Made by a program: the position numbers and the translations under genes. Positions 31,593 through 42,358 of a stretch of DNA of 64,000 nucleotides are shown piece by piece. Source of the DNA: Nitrospirota bacterium (GTDB lineage Bacteria; Nitrospirota; Thermodesulfovibrionia; SZUA-242). Positions within the stretch are counted from its first letter, which is position 1, and every line of letters starts with the position of its first letter. The notes under the pieces are model-generated. The model ran no database searches. It saw only the letters and a program-made list of their open reading frames with translations, and was not told the DNA's origin. The stretch covers positions 1-64,000 of the forward strand of contig JALUUO010000068.1 of NCBI GenBank assembly GCA_027021335.1. Direction: 5' to 3'.

Positions 31593-32171
31593 ATGATTAG
31601 GAATATTAGATTGACAAAAAAACCGAATAAAAAACCTGCTGTTTTTCTTGACCGTGATGGAACGGTTATCAAAGAGGTTGAATATCTTTCGAATATGCGT
31701 GACCTGAAACCTTTTACAGGTGTCGGAAAATCTCTCCGGATGCTTCGTAACTCCGGATTCGCTGTTGTGCTTATTACCAACCAGTCTGGCGTGGCCAGGG
31801 GGTATTTCACAATGGATTTTGTAGAGAGTGTTCATGCCAAGCTCGAAGAGATGCTATCGTTTAAATTTGATGGAATTTATTACTGTCCTCATGGTCCGGA
31901 CGATGGTTGTGACTGCCGAAAACCCAAAGCCGGCATGATAAGAAAAGCAGTGGAAGAAATAGGAATTGATCTAAACAACTCGTATATGATTGGAGATAAG
32001 AGTATAGATATTGAACTTGCAAACAGCTTAGGATTTCCGGGCCTGCTCGTCCTGACCGGCTACGGATTTGATCAGCAAAATAACCGGAATGCGGTGGAAA
32101 CCGCATACGTGGCAGCAGATCTTAATGATGCATGCAGATGGATTCTTGTAAGAGCCGCGGATAATCCATAG
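31593..32171 (+). CDS. gmhB: D-glycero-beta-D-manno-heptose-1,7-bisphosphate 7-phosphatase
   Basis: HAD motif AVFLDRDGTVIKEV; ITNQSGVARGYF; CPHGPDDGCDCRKPKAGMI; MIGDKSIDIELA. Confidence 0.93.
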   Translation: MIRNIRLTKKPNKKPAVFLDRDGTVIKEVEYLSNMRDLKPFTGVGKSLRMLRNSGFAVVLITNQSGVARGYFTMDFVESVHAKLEEMLSFKFDGIYYCPHGPDDGCDCRKPKAGMIRKAVEEIGIDLNNSYMIGDKSIDIELANSLGFPGLLVLTGYGFDQQNNRNAVETAYVAADLNDACRWILVRAADNP

Positions 32172-32176
32172 CCCCC

Positions 32177-32204
32177 CCCAGGTTCTTTAAAAACTCAACC
32201 TGGG
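32177..32204. terminator. Bidirectional terminator hairpin between convergent gmhB and the acyltransferase gene
   Basis: CCCAGGTT-N12-AACCTGGG perfect 8-bp stem between convergent genes. Confidence 0.65.
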
Positions 32205-32213
32205 TTTCTGAAT

Positions 32214-33095
32214 TTATATTTTGTTTTCCGGTATACGCTTCCAGCGCCTGTGTATCCAGAGCCATTCCTCTGGGTACTTACCTACATACTCAGCTATTTT
32301 TTTGGAGAAGTTCATGGTATTAACTTCCAGATCCTTATCATGATTTCCGGTATGTACTATTGGCATCACCTCGTTGAAAACAATTCTATGGCTGTTTTTA
32401 GTGCGATGAATAAATACCGGGATAACAGCCGCATCGGTTTTAAGCGCCATAAGGGCCGGCATCTTGGTGCTATAAGCGCGCCTCCCCAGAAAGTCGGTAA
32501 TAATTCCCTCTGAAGGTTTTACTCCCTGATCGATCAGGATTGCTACGGAACCTTTTTTGCGGAGAGTTTTAAGTACATCTCTAAGCGCTCCGTGCTTTGA
32601 AATAGAACGGTTTCCAAACATATGGCGAACCCGCTCGATCATACGGTTTAAATAGGGGTTATCCAGTGGACGGACAACAACCGAAAAGATACATCCCTTC
32701 CTTGCTACGGCGTTACCGATAAGCTCCCAGTTGCCAAGATGCCCGGTAATAAGCATCACAGGCCGGCCCGCAGCTTTTGACTCGAAGTAGTGCCTTAGTC
32801 CTTCGTACTCCACACCTCGAAAAACACTTTTGCGGCCAAGCCATACCTGCGATATCTCAACTATGGACATTCCCAGGCTATTAAAAGACGCCCGTACAAT
32901 ATCATCGCGTTCATGCCCGAACACAAGTTTAGTATTATTAAGAGCGACTTTCCGTCTTCTACCAAAGATGTGATAGAAGAACCATCCAAGAGCCTTACCG
33001 GTGGGCTTCACAAGGTATTGCGGAAGAACAGAAAGAGGAAGGATGACAATGACAGCCGCAGCAAACTCTGCGACTTGAAAAAACAACTTATACAT
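32214..33095 (-). CDS. LpxL/HtrB-family lysophospholipid (lipid A) acyltransferase
   Basis: GHLGNWELIGNAVA (HX4D/E-like), VVRPLDNPYLNRMIERVR, DQGVKPSEGI; C-terminal EEWLWIHRRWK. Confidence 0.92.
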   Translation of the reverse strand: MYKLFFQVAEFAAAVIVILPLSVLPQYLVKPTGKALGWFFYHIFGRRRKVALNNTKLVFGHERDDIVRASFNSLGMSIVEISQVWLGRKSVFRGVEYEGLRHYFESKAAGRPVMLITGHLGNWELIGNAVARKGCIFSVVVRPLDNPYLNRMIERVRHMFGNRSISKHGALRDVLKTLRKKGSVAILIDQGVKPSEGIITDFLGRRAYSTKMPALMALKTDAAVIPVFIHRTKNSHRIVFNEVMPIVHTGNHDKDLEVNTMNFSKKIAEYVGKYPEEWLWIHRRWKRIPENKI

Positions 33096-33099
33096 TCAA

Positions 33100-35568
33100 C
33101 TAACCCTTTTTATCATTTTGGCGGGCGAGTTTTTCTAACTTAACCGATTCTTTGTCTTCTTCTGAATTTTCTTTCTTTTTTTCCTTATGGGCATCGGCAA
33201 GCTCAATTAATCTTTTCATAACAGCATGATTAACTGTTGCTTCCGGATATTCTCCGTTTTCATTCATCTCTCCGGCAGGCATATCTGTAAGTACCTGCAA
33301 AGCATCCTCCGCCTTGTCTATGGCATAGATATGGAAGTTGCCTTTTTTCACCGCATCAACAACATCTGATCTAAGCATCAGATTTCGTATGTTTCTTGCC
33401 GGTATAATCACACCTTGGCTTTTATCAAGCCCTCTTGCCGCACAGATATCGAAGAATCCCTCGATTTTTTCGTTTACTCCTCCTACCGGCTGCACCTCGC
33501 CATGCTGATCCATAGAACCGGTAACAGCTATATTCTGTTTCAACGCAATACCGGTAATACTGCTTAAAAGAACATAGAGTTCGGCGCATGTGGCGCTGTC
33601 TCCCTCAACTCCTTCGTATAGCTGCTCAAATCCTATAGAAGCAGAAAGGCTTATGGGTTTTTTATGGGCATACTTTCCACCAATATATGACGAAAGAATA
33701 ACGATAGCTTTTTCATGAACCTTACCGCTCATCTTTGTCTCTCGTTCGATGTTTACAACTCCTGCCTTGCCGGCAAAAACTCTTGAAGTTATCCTGGAGG
33801 GCCTGCCGAACATATAGTCTCCGGTTCCGATAACCGTTAGAGCATTGATCTGCCCCACTTTGCTTCCGGATGTTTCTATAATAAGGGTATCTTCAAGAGT
33901 AGCCTCTTTCATAAGGTCCTCTATGCGACTGTTTCTGTAGATTTTTTCCTTTCGGGCTTTCTCTACATGCAGAGCACTTACAACCTTGCTTCCGTCCTTG
34001 CCTGCCCAGTAATCCGCTTCCATTATCAAGTCCGCCACATTACCGAACCTTGCAGATAGTTTTTCCTGGTGATCGGCCAGGCGGGAACCATATTCCACCA
34101 CTTTGGCCACACCGGTTCTATCAAAAGGCTTAAGCCCGTTATTTCTACAGCTGTTTGCAATAAAAGATGCATATTTTTGCAGGGTTCCCTCGTTTCGCTC
34201 CATCCTTCCATCGAAGTCCGCCTTCACCTTAAAAAGTTTTTTGTAGTCCTCGTCAAGATTATATAAAAGGTAGTAGATATACGGGCTGCCCACAAGAACA
34301 ACCTTAACGTTAAGCGGTATGGGTTCGGGACGCATTGTGGCTATCGAAACCATACGATACTGCTCCCATACGTCGTCCATACTTATACAGCGGTTTTTCA
34401 AGGCACGTTTCAGGCCATCGTAGGCGAAGATGTTTTTAAGAAGGTCCAACGCGTCTATAACAATATAACCGCCGTTTGCCCTATGCATACTTCCGGCTTT
34501 TATCATGGTAAAATCCGTAAAGGCCATTCCGTTTTGCACCCTATGCTCCACACGGCCGAACAGATTGAAGTAGGTAGGATTTTCTTCTATCACGACTGGT
34601 GCACCGGTTATGCCTTTATTGTCAACCATAACGTTAACCTTATACCTGGTGAAATCTTTATCAGGCTTCATACCCATGCCCACTATCATCATAGCCGGTT
34701 GCTGGCCTTCCTCCTGCGCCTTGAAGTCCGAAAGATTGTCAAGGACATCCTCGTACACCTCTTCCAGGTACTTCAGCACCGTTTCGCTTTCCCGGTATTT
34801 GCTCTGGAGCTCGGCGATCCACTGCCTGACCTCTTCCTGCGCGATCTCGCGTTCTAATATCCGTACCCTTTTCTTGGCTTCCTTCTCCCCCTGACGCACC
34901 TGCCGTACCACATCGTCCAGTTGCTCCTGAAGTCTTTTCCCCATCTTTTCTATGTTTTTTTTAGTATCTGCATCAAGGGCTGCAAACTCTTCATCCGTAA
35001 GGGCTTCACCATCTTTTTTTACAGGCGCTACCACCAGGCCGTGTGTCAACTTACGAATAGAGAAGCTGTTGTTTTTTGCCTCATCCTCCAACTCGGAAAA
35101 CAGGTCTCTTTGCTTTATCTGTAACGCCTCAAAAATTTTGTTCTTCTGTTTTTCGTACTCCTTTGATTCAAAGACCTTTGTAATTTCAGCCCTCAGAACT
35201 TTTGTGAGTTCCACCATATCTTTCTGGAAGATCACACCTTCTCCAGGATGAAGTTCCAGAGTGCGTGGATAGTCGGGCTTTGCGAAATTATATACATAAC
35301 ACTGATCAGGAGGAACCGTCTCACTTGCGGCTTTTTTCAGGATAAGATTTTTGACGGTGGTCATCTTTCCCGTCCCCTGTTGCCCCAGTGCATAGATATT
35401 AAATCCCTGCACACTGTTGCTAACATCAAGACCGAATTCCAGGGCGCTTTGAGCCCGCGTCTGGCCAATAGTTCCCTCAAACTCCGGCAGGTCACTTGTG
35501 GTCTCGAACCCGAATACGTCAGGAGCACAAAAATTATTTAATTCCTCAGCAATCAATTTCTTATACAT
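33100..35568 (-). CDS. Lon-family ATP-dependent protease (LonB/YcbZ-like AAA domain plus S16 peptidase)
   Basis: ALGQQGTGKMTTVKNL P-loop; GVEGDSATCAELYVLLSSITG catalytic Ser; GGVNEKIEGFFDICAARGL Lys region. Confidence 0.92.
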   Translation of the reverse strand: MYKKLIAEELNNFCAPDVFGFETTSDLPEFEGTIGQTRAQSALEFGLDVSNSVQGFNIYALGQQGTGKMTTVKNLILKKAASETVPPDQCYVYNFAKPDYPRTLELHPGEGVIFQKDMVELTKVLRAEITKVFESKEYEKQKNKIFEALQIKQRDLFSELEDEAKNNSFSIRKLTHGLVVAPVKKDGEALTDEEFAALDADTKKNIEKMGKRLQEQLDDVVRQVRQGEKEAKKRVRILEREIAQEEVRQWIAELQSKYRESETVLKYLEEVYEDVLDNLSDFKAQEEGQQPAMMIVGMGMKPDKDFTRYKVNVMVDNKGITGAPVVIEENPTYFNLFGRVEHRVQNGMAFTDFTMIKAGSMHRANGGYIVIDALDLLKNIFAYDGLKRALKNRCISMDDVWEQYRMVSIATMRPEPIPLNVKVVLVGSPYIYYLLYNLDEDYKKLFKVKADFDGRMERNEGTLQKYASFIANSCRNNGLKPFDRTGVAKVVEYGSRLADHQEKLSARFGNVADLIMEADYWAGKDGSKVVSALHVEKARKEKIYRNSRIEDLMKEATLEDTLIIETSGSKVGQINALTVIGTGDYMFGRPSRITSRVFAGKAGVVNIERETKMSGKVHEKAIVILSSYIGGKYAHKKPISLSASIGFEQLYEGVEGDSATCAELYVLLSSITGIALKQNIAVTGSMDQHGEVQPVGGVNEKIEGFFDICAARGLDKSQGVIIPARNIRNLMLRSDVVDAVKKGNFHIYAIDKAEDALQVLTDMPAGEMNENGEYPEATVNHAVMKRLIELADAHKEKKKENSEEDKESVKLEKLARQNDKKG

Positions 35569-35634
35569 AATTTTTTATACATCTCCGTTTCTTCTATCGC
35601 CCTTCTCAATTCACTCTTCATAAGTTCATAACTC

Positions 35635-36501
35635 TCATCCTCTTGGATGAAACTCCTTGTGCACCTTTTTCAACCTGCCCGAGGTAACTTTGGTATATAC
35701 CTGTGTCGTACTGATATCGCAATGGCCGAGCATCTTCTGGATCGATCTTAGGTCTGCTCCGCCTTCAAGTAAATGGGTGGCAAACGAATGGCGCACAACA
35801 TGCGGTGAAAGGTCAAGCGAAAGCTCTTTTCCGTACTTTTTTATACACTGCCAAAACCTTTGACGAGTGATACGTCTGCCACCCTGGGATACAAATATAT
35901 ACGGAGATATTTTTCCCTTAAGAATCATAGGCCTTCCATTTACAAGATAGTTGTTAACCGCCATAAGCGCGCGTGAATTGACAGGCGTAACACGGCTTTT
36001 ATTCCCTTTGCCGGTAAGCTGGATAAATCCTGCCTCGAAGTTTATATCTCCCAGCTTCAATGATATGAGTTCACTTACACGGAGGCCTGAGGAATACATC
36101 AGTTCCATCATGGCAGTGTCGCGAAGTCCCATATGGCCTTTTCTGGGGGTATCAAGCAGTCTCTGTATCTCGTCCGAACTTAATGCTTTTGGAAGCCTGC
36201 GCCATCCCTTCAAATTCTTAAGAGCTTCGGTAGGATCGTTATCCATAACCTTTTCGGCAACCAGAAACCTGGCATACCCGCGGATGGTTGAAAGCGCTCT
36301 GGAGACGGTAGCAGGAGATTTTCCCTCGTCAAGCTGTTTGAGGCAGAAAGAGCCTATGGTCTCCCTGGAAAAAGATGTCATATCTTCATTGCACGACAAA
36401 ACAAAGCATGCAAACCGCTTAAGATCATTACGGTAAGATTCCAGTGTATTTCCGGAAAGGCCTTTTTCCACAATAAGGAAATCAAGAAATGTCTCTACCA
36501 T
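35635..36501 (-). CDS. xerD: Tyrosine recombinase XerD
   Basis: SGLRVSELISL; GKGNKSRVTPVN; SPHVVRHSFATHLLEGGADLRSIQKMLGHCDISTTQVYT. Confidence 0.9.
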   Translation of the reverse strand: MVETFLDFLIVEKGLSGNTLESYRNDLKRFACFVLSCNEDMTSFSRETIGSFCLKQLDEGKSPATVSRALSTIRGYARFLVAEKVMDNDPTEALKNLKGWRRLPKALSSDEIQRLLDTPRKGHMGLRDTAMMELMYSSGLRVSELISLKLGDINFEAGFIQLTGKGNKSRVTPVNSRALMAVNNYLVNGRPMILKGKISPYIFVSQGGRRITRQRFWQCIKKYGKELSLDLSPHVVRHSFATHLLEGGADLRSIQKMLGHCDISTTQVYTKVTSGRLKKVHKEFHPRG

Positions 36502-36719
36502 GCAGGTTATCCTAAACGTTCTTAATCATTCATCGCAGTTTAGCTTAAATTTAGCTGAAATATTGCTTTACTGGAATTTACAAGTAATTTCCGGAAAACC
36601 TTTACTAAGCTAAACAACATTTATATAGCACAACAAGTTGATCGGTCTTTCTGCTTAATATGCGCATCTCTTTGCGACAGACGGCTCAACCCGGGCGGAG
36701 AAAAAAGCTTTGCCGCTAA

Positions 36720-37466
36720 TTACACCAGGTCTTTGTACTTAAGGCCGCAGCCTCCAAAAATATCAAGTGCGCTGCCCACTGTAAAATCCAGCTTTCCGCC
36801 TCCGAGCCTCTGAATGCTGGAGATATCCTCCATGGATCTGATGCCGCCTGCATAGGTGGTCGGCAGCATGGTCCACCTGCCAAGGTTTTCGACAAGTTCC
36901 GCCTCTATTCCTGAACACTTACCCTCGACATCAACGGCATGAACCAGGAACTCTGAACAATACTTAGAAAAGAACTCCAGTGTTTCCGGAGAAATCTCAA
37001 CATCTGTAAAATTCCGCCACAACTCGGTAACTATATAGTATCTTCCATCTTTTTTTCTGCAGCTAAGATCGAGAACCAGTCTTTCCCTTCCAACCGCACG
37101 AACGATGTTTTGCAGGTGCTCATTATTCACACGGCCGTTGCTAAAGACATAAGATGTAACTATCACACGTTCAGCGCCCGCGTCAAGCCAGTAACCGGCA
37201 TTGGTGTTATTGACGCCACCTCCAAGCTGAAGTCCGCCGGGATAGGCATGTAAAGCATCAAGCGCAGCCTTATCGTTTCCAGGTCCAAGTTTGATGACAT
37301 GCCCGCCCTTAAGTCCGTCTTTACGGTAAAGAGATGCATAATACGAGGCCGGCCGGCCGGATTGAAAGTTTGTGTCCGGTCCTGCTGCTTCACTGTTTTG
37401 AAGTGTGCCGCCGACTATCTGTTTTACAAGCCCGTTATGCAGGTCAATACACGGTCTAAAACGCAT
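36720..37466 (-). CDS. hisA: Eukaryote-type (HIS6-like) 5-ProFAR isomerase, HisA family
   Basis: RPCIDLHNGLVKQIVGGTL; PASYYASLYRKDGLKGGHVIKLGPGNDKAALDAL; GGGVNNTNAGYWLDAGAERVIVTSYVF; HAVDVEGKCSGIE; TYAGG; VGSALDIFGG. Confidence 0.88.
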   Translation of the reverse strand: MRFRPCIDLHNGLVKQIVGGTLQNSEAAGPDTNFQSGRPASYYASLYRKDGLKGGHVIKLGPGNDKAALDALHAYPGGLQLGGGVNNTNAGYWLDAGAERVIVTSYVFSNGRVNNEHLQNIVRAVGRERLVLDLSCRKKDGRYYIVTELWRNFTDVEISPETLEFFSKYCSEFLVHAVDVEGKCSGIEAELVENLGRWTMLPTTYAGGIRSMEDISSIQRLGGGKLDFTVGSALDIFGGCGLKYKDLV

Positions 37467-37508
37467 TTTCAGGTTTTTTGTTTTTTAGACTTTTTGATTT
37501 TAGGTTCA

Positions 37509-38888
37509 CTAGACAAGTCTTTCGGGATCCAGAAGTTTATCTGCATCACCTTCAGAAAGCAGCCCTTCCTGTATCACAACTTCCTTAACGGTTTTTCCCT
37601 GGATATACGCCTTTTCAGAAACTTCTGCCGCCTTATGGTAACCGATGATGGGGTTAAGAGCAGTTGCCATGGCAAGACTTTGCTCCACACGGCGTTCGCA
37701 TTCCTTACGGTCCGCTTTTATACCGCTGAGGCAGAGATCGTTAAATGTCCGCAAGCCATTGGATAATATTTCGATCGACATCAGGGTGTTATACGCGATT
37801 AGCGGCATCATAACATTAAGTTCAAGCTGACCAGCCTGAGCGGCATACGTGATCGTAGCATCGTTGCCTATTACCTGGAAACAGACCATGTTCATCATTT
37901 CCGCCATGACCGGATTTACCTTGCCGGGCATTATCGAAGAGCCGGGCTGAACTGCGGGGAGCTTAAGTTCGGCCAGGCCGGTCCTTGGCCCGGAGGACAG
38001 AAGCCGTATATCATTGGCGATTCTGGATACCGTAACGGCCAGCCCCCTTAAAGCGGCCGAAAGCTCCAGCGCGCCAACCACGTTCTGAATTCCCTCAAAA
38101 GTATTGTCCATGGGCCTGAACTTCATCCGGGTTATCCGTGCTATTTCACGAACGACTTCCGGCCGGTAACGTGGATGCGCGTTTATACCGGTACCCACCG
38201 CATTTCCGCCAAGGGGCAGCTCAAGAAGGGTTTGCGCAGTATGTTCGATCCTCAGTTTTTCCCGCTCCAGAGCTGATGCATAGCCTGAAAACTCCTGCCC
38301 AAGCCGCATCGGCACCGCGTCTTGAAGGTGAGTACGGCCGGATTTTACTATGGGCATGAATGCCTTTACCTTTCGTGCAAGGGTTTTGCTCAAAGAATTG
38401 AGAACCGGTCTCAGGTCATACTTTAATGCCTCTAGAGCGGATATATGTATTGCTGTCGGCATTGTATCGTTTGTGGACTGCGCCATGTTTACATGATCGT
38501 TAGGGTTGCAGAGCGAAGTATCTCCTTTTTGTCCGCCAAGAATCTCATTTGCCCGGTTTGCAATTACCTCATTGGCATTCATATTTTGGGATGTTCCGGC
38601 CCCGGCCTGGTAAACATCGACACAAAACTGGTTATCATGCCTGCCTTCCACGACCTCTTGGGCTGCCTGTTCAATCGCGGAGGCGAGCTTTTTATCCAGC
38701 TTTCCCAGGCGGCCGTTTGTGCGGGCTGCGGCAAGTTTAATTATTCCCTGGGCATGTACAAATCGCCGGGGCAGACGAAGTCCGCTTACCGGAAAATTCT
38801 GAATGGCTCGCTGGGTCTGTGCCCCGTAAAGTGCTTTTGCGGGCACCTTAACCTCTCCCAGCGTATCTGTTTCTATTCTGTATTTCAT
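37509..38888 (-). CDS. fumC: Class II fumarate hydratase
   Basis: ETDTLGEVKVPAKALYGAQTQRAIQNFPVSG; HVNMAQSTNDTMPTAIHI; GSSIMPGKVNPVMAEMMNMVCFQVIGND. Confidence 0.94.
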   Translation of the reverse strand: MKYRIETDTLGEVKVPAKALYGAQTQRAIQNFPVSGLRLPRRFVHAQGIIKLAAARTNGRLGKLDKKLASAIEQAAQEVVEGRHDNQFCVDVYQAGAGTSQNMNANEVIANRANEILGGQKGDTSLCNPNDHVNMAQSTNDTMPTAIHISALEALKYDLRPVLNSLSKTLARKVKAFMPIVKSGRTHLQDAVPMRLGQEFSGYASALEREKLRIEHTAQTLLELPLGGNAVGTGINAHPRYRPEVVREIARITRMKFRPMDNTFEGIQNVVGALELSAALRGLAVTVSRIANDIRLLSSGPRTGLAELKLPAVQPGSSIMPGKVNPVMAEMMNMVCFQVIGNDATITYAAQAGQLELNVMMPLIAYNTLMSIEILSNGLRTFNDLCLSGIKADRKECERRVEQSLAMATALNPIIGYHKAAEVSEKAYIQGKTVKEVVIQEGLLSEGDADKLLDPERLV

Positions 38889-38936
38889 CGAATAACCTCT
38901 CCGTAGAGGCGGAGTTGAAACCCTTCCCTACAATAT

Positions 38937-39977
38937 CTATTCCCCTGCAGCATTAATCGCATCGATCAGGTTTCGCAACCTGCCAAAATCCTTGCGATTG
39001 AAATCAATAACAAGCCTTGTAAGATAAGCCAACCCAGGTTCATCTGCCTCCTCAGGCAGAGCCCCGCATATGCGCATGCCCTTCCCTCCCGGTGTTAGTA
39101 TGTCGCCAAAAAGGCTCTCCAGTTCCAGAAGCAGACTTTGTTTTATGCCTGATACAAGCCGGATCACCAATAAACCGTTTACATATCTCAGGCTATGGTA
39201 ACGGCTGTAGAAACGGTTTATAATTTCGACAACTGCATCAACGGAATCGACACACTCAAACAGTGAAAAATCGGAATCGCTTATATATCCCTGCTTAAGG
39301 AGTTCATCCTCGAAAAACTTCAGCCACCGGTGCCAGTATGTTCCGCCCGGCTCATCCACAAGTATAAGAGGCAAAGGATCGCGTTTTCCTGTCTGAAGCA
39401 GGGTCAGGGTTTCCATGGCTTCGTCAAGGGTACCAAACCCGCCTGGAAACAGGGCAATAGCATGGGCTTCTTTAATAAAAGCCACCTTACGGTTAAAAAA
39501 ATACTTATACGTGATAAGACGAGGGTTGCCTTCAAGCACAGTATTGGCCTTTTGCTCAAATGGAAGCCGGATATTGACCCCAAAGGAGTTTTCCGGACCT
39601 GCACCTTCGTTAACCGACTGCATGATTCCAGGCCCGGCACCGGTTATAACCATGTATCCGGCTTCCACCAGTTTTTTCCCCAGTGTTCTGGCTGTAAGGT
39701 AGACTGGTTCGGACGGATCGGTTCTTGCCGAACCGAAAACAGTCACTTTTTTCATATGCCGGTAAGGAGAGAACACCTTGGAAGTAAAACGCATCTCTTT
39801 CAAGGTAGAGTTCATCTGCTTAAGATCCGCGCGGTCCCGCCCTTCCTGGCCGGCTTTGAGAGCCGCAAGTATCATCTCACGAACCAGCCCCGGATGCTGG
39901 ATATCCTCCACAAGTTCTATCAGGTTGTCTATAGCTTCGTCCGCCGGCCCGTTTGTTTTGGTAAAATGTAGTTCCAT
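38937..39977 (-). CDS. LOG-family (lysine-decarboxylase-like Rossmann fold) protein
   Basis: GAGPGIMQSVNEGAG; FPGGFGTLDEAMETLTLLQTGKR. Confidence 0.88.
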   Translation of the reverse strand: MELHFTKTNGPADEAIDNLIELVEDIQHPGLVREMILAALKAGQEGRDRADLKQMNSTLKEMRFTSKVFSPYRHMKKVTVFGSARTDPSEPVYLTARTLGKKLVEAGYMVITGAGPGIMQSVNEGAGPENSFGVNIRLPFEQKANTVLEGNPRLITYKYFFNRKVAFIKEAHAIALFPGGFGTLDEAMETLTLLQTGKRDPLPLILVDEPGGTYWHRWLKFFEDELLKQGYISDSDFSLFECVDSVDAVVEIINRFYSRYHSLRYVNGLLVIRLVSGIKQSLLLELESLFGDILTPGGKGMRICGALPEEADEPGLAYLTRLVIDFNRKDFGRLRNLIDAINAAGE

Positions 39978-39996
39978 AAGCTGGTAAAAGATGTTT

Positions 39997-41436
39997 TTAG
40001 GCTAATTTTCTCCTGTAGTTATTTATAACCATAATAGCTTTTTTTAGCCGTTTCAGAGTTTTTTCTTTGCCCATAACTTCTATCAGTTCGTAAATGCCCG
40101 GGCTTGCCGTGCCTCCGGTAAGCGCGACCCTGACAGGCTGAGCAAGTTTCTTAAGCTTGATCTCTGCCTTTTCGCAAATTTCCTTAAAGACTGCTTCCAA
40201 CGTGTCGTGAGTAAAATCATTGAGGTTTTCTATATGTTCCGTCAATGTCTCAAGAAGTGGAAGAGATTCATCCACAAGAAATTTTTCACGGGCTTTTTTA
40301 TCATACTCCACCTCGTCGGCAATGTAGTAACGCATAGAGTCCGCCATTTCCACCAGGGTTCTGCTTCGCTCCTTAAGTGTATCAACGGCCCTGGCAAGCC
40401 ATTTAGAATCAAGGACAGTATCCTCACTGATTAAGCCGTTTTTCGAAAGAAACGGTTTAAGAAGCTCAGAGAGTTTCTCCGAAGACATGCTTTTTATATA
40501 ATGGGCGTTCAGCCATAGAAGTTTTTCGGGATTAAATACAGCCGCAGCTTTGCCAATACTTTTGAAGGAGAATTTCTCTATCATCTCCTGCATAGAAAAA
40601 ACCTCCTGGTCGCCGCTTGACCAGCCCAGACGCACAAGGTAATTATTAAGAGCCTCAGGCAGGTATCCCATCTCCTTGTATGCCATAACTGAAGTGGCCC
40701 CATGACGCTTTGACAGCCGAGCCTTATCCGCTCCTAGGATCATAGGCAGATGAGCAAATTTGGGTGGTTCCTTCAGGCTGAGCGCTCTGTAGAGCTGAAT
40801 CTGCTTTGGAGTGTTGTTTATGTGATCGTCACCCCGGATTATATGAGAAATATTCATATCCAGGTCGTCTATTACAACAACAAAATTATAAACAGGCGTT
40901 CCGTCTGAACGCGCAATTATAAAATCATCAAGCTGACTGTTTTCAAATACCATACGGCCTCTTATCAAATCATCCACAACCGTGGTTCCAGGCGGCATTT
41001 TAAAACGGACGACAGGATCTACACCTTCACGGGGCTTTTTGCGCTGCCGGCAGGTTCCATCATATTTATATAGTTTTTTAGCGGCTACCGCCGCTGCTTT
41101 TTTTACTTCCAGCTCCTCTTTTGTACAGTAACAGTAATAGGCTTTTTCTTCGGCCAGTATCCTGTCTATATACTGTTTGTATACGCCAAGCCTATCTGTC
41201 TGGCGATACGGTCCTTCATCGGCCTTTAAGCCAAGCCATTGCATGCCGGCCAGGATCGCCTGTATGTACTCATCAGTTGAACGGTCCCTGTCCGTATCTT
41301 CAATCCTAAGTATGAATATACCACCGCAGGATTTCGCATAAAGCCAGTTAAAAAGTGCAGTACGCGCTCCACCGATATGCAGGTAACCGGTAGGGCTTGG
41401 CGCAAAGCGCACTCGAACCTTTTCATGCTCCGACAT
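39997..41436 (-). CDS. gltX: Glutamyl-tRNA synthetase
   Basis: [29 protein letters not shown] (HIGH); [34 protein letters not shown] (KMSKS-like). Confidence 0.97.
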   Translation of the reverse strand: MSEHEKVRVRFAPSPTGYLHIGGARTALFNWLYAKSCGGIFILRIEDTDRDRSTDEYIQAILAGMQWLGLKADEGPYRQTDRLGVYKQYIDRILAEEKAYYCYCTKEELEVKKAAAVAAKKLYKYDGTCRQRKKPREGVDPVVRFKMPPGTTVVDDLIRGRMVFENSQLDDFIIARSDGTPVYNFVVVIDDLDMNISHIIRGDDHINNTPKQIQLYRALSLKEPPKFAHLPMILGADKARLSKRHGATSVMAYKEMGYLPEALNNYLVRLGWSSGDQEVFSMQEMIEKFSFKSIGKAAAVFNPEKLLWLNAHYIKSMSSEKLSELLKPFLSKNGLISEDTVLDSKWLARAVDTLKERSRTLVEMADSMRYYIADEVEYDKKAREKFLVDESLPLLETLTEHIENLNDFTHDTLEAVFKEICEKAEIKLKKLAQPVRVALTGGTASPGIYELIEVMGKEKTLKRLKKAIMVINNYRRKLA

Positions 41437-42230
41437 TAATTTCTCCTTTTTACTCGGTCATTGCCCGATATAATAAACATAATCCAGCTGCCGCAGATAA
41501 TCATTAAGCTACTTAAAAGCTGTCCCATGGTTATAAAACCAAACAGAAAGCCGAGCTGAGGATCAGGTTCCCTGAAGAACTCAGCTATTATCCGGAAAAA
41601 ACCGTAACATATCAAAAACAAGGCGGTCATCTGTCCAGGCTTTTTAAGCCTATGTCTTGCAGACCACATAACTATAAATAATATAATACCTTCCAGCCCC
41701 AGCTCATATAGTTGAGACGGATGCCTCGGCAGCGAACCGGCATGCGGAAATACCATGCCCCATGGAAGACCGGTGATTCTTCCCCACAACTCCCCGTTTA
41801 TAAAATTGCCCAGGCGTCCAAAGCCCAGCCCGATAGGAGCCGTAATCATCACAATATCGGCAAGAGCCAGCGCCGGAACTCCATGCTTGCGGCAGAACCA
41901 TATGCCTGCTGCCGAAGCGCCAAGCAGGCCGCCATGAAAGGACATCCCGCCTTTCCATACAGCAACAATACTAAGTGGATTGGAAACGGCTTCCTCAAAA
42001 TCATAAAAAAGCATGTAACCAATCCTGGCCCCCAGTATAAGACCCAGAACCAGGAGAAAAAAGAGATCTTCTATCTGTTCATCCTTGAGCACCTTCCTTT
42101 CCAGGTTCAAACGGTATTTTATAAGCAGAAATGATGAGCCGAAACCAAACAGGTACATCATCCCGTACCATCTGAAGACCAGCGGACCTATTCGAAAAAT
42201 AACAGGATCGATATTTGGAAAGGGAATCAT
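41436..42230 (-). CDS. lgt: Prolipoprotein diacylglyceryl transferase
   Basis: [56 protein letters not shown]. Confidence 0.96.
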   Translation of the reverse strand: MIPFPNIDPVIFRIGPLVFRWYGMMYLFGFGSSFLLIKYRLNLERKVLKDEQIEDLFFLLVLGLILGARIGYMLFYDFEEAVSNPLSIVAVWKGGMSFHGGLLGASAAGIWFCRKHGVPALALADIVMITAPIGLGFGRLGNFINGELWGRITGLPWGMVFPHAGSLPRHPSQLYELGLEGIILFIVMWSARHRLKKPGQMTALFLICYGFFRIIAEFFREPDPQLGFLFGFITMGQLLSSLMIICGSWIMFIISGNDRVKRRN

Positions 42231-42358
42231 TATTGGAAAATCATCAGAAAGTAACCGGAAATTAAAAAAGGGGCTGAAACCATGTCCTGGGGGACTGGCA
42301 CTGCCCCTGTGAAAATATTACGTTATAATTTTTTCTGCTTCTACAGCCCTGTCAGTTT

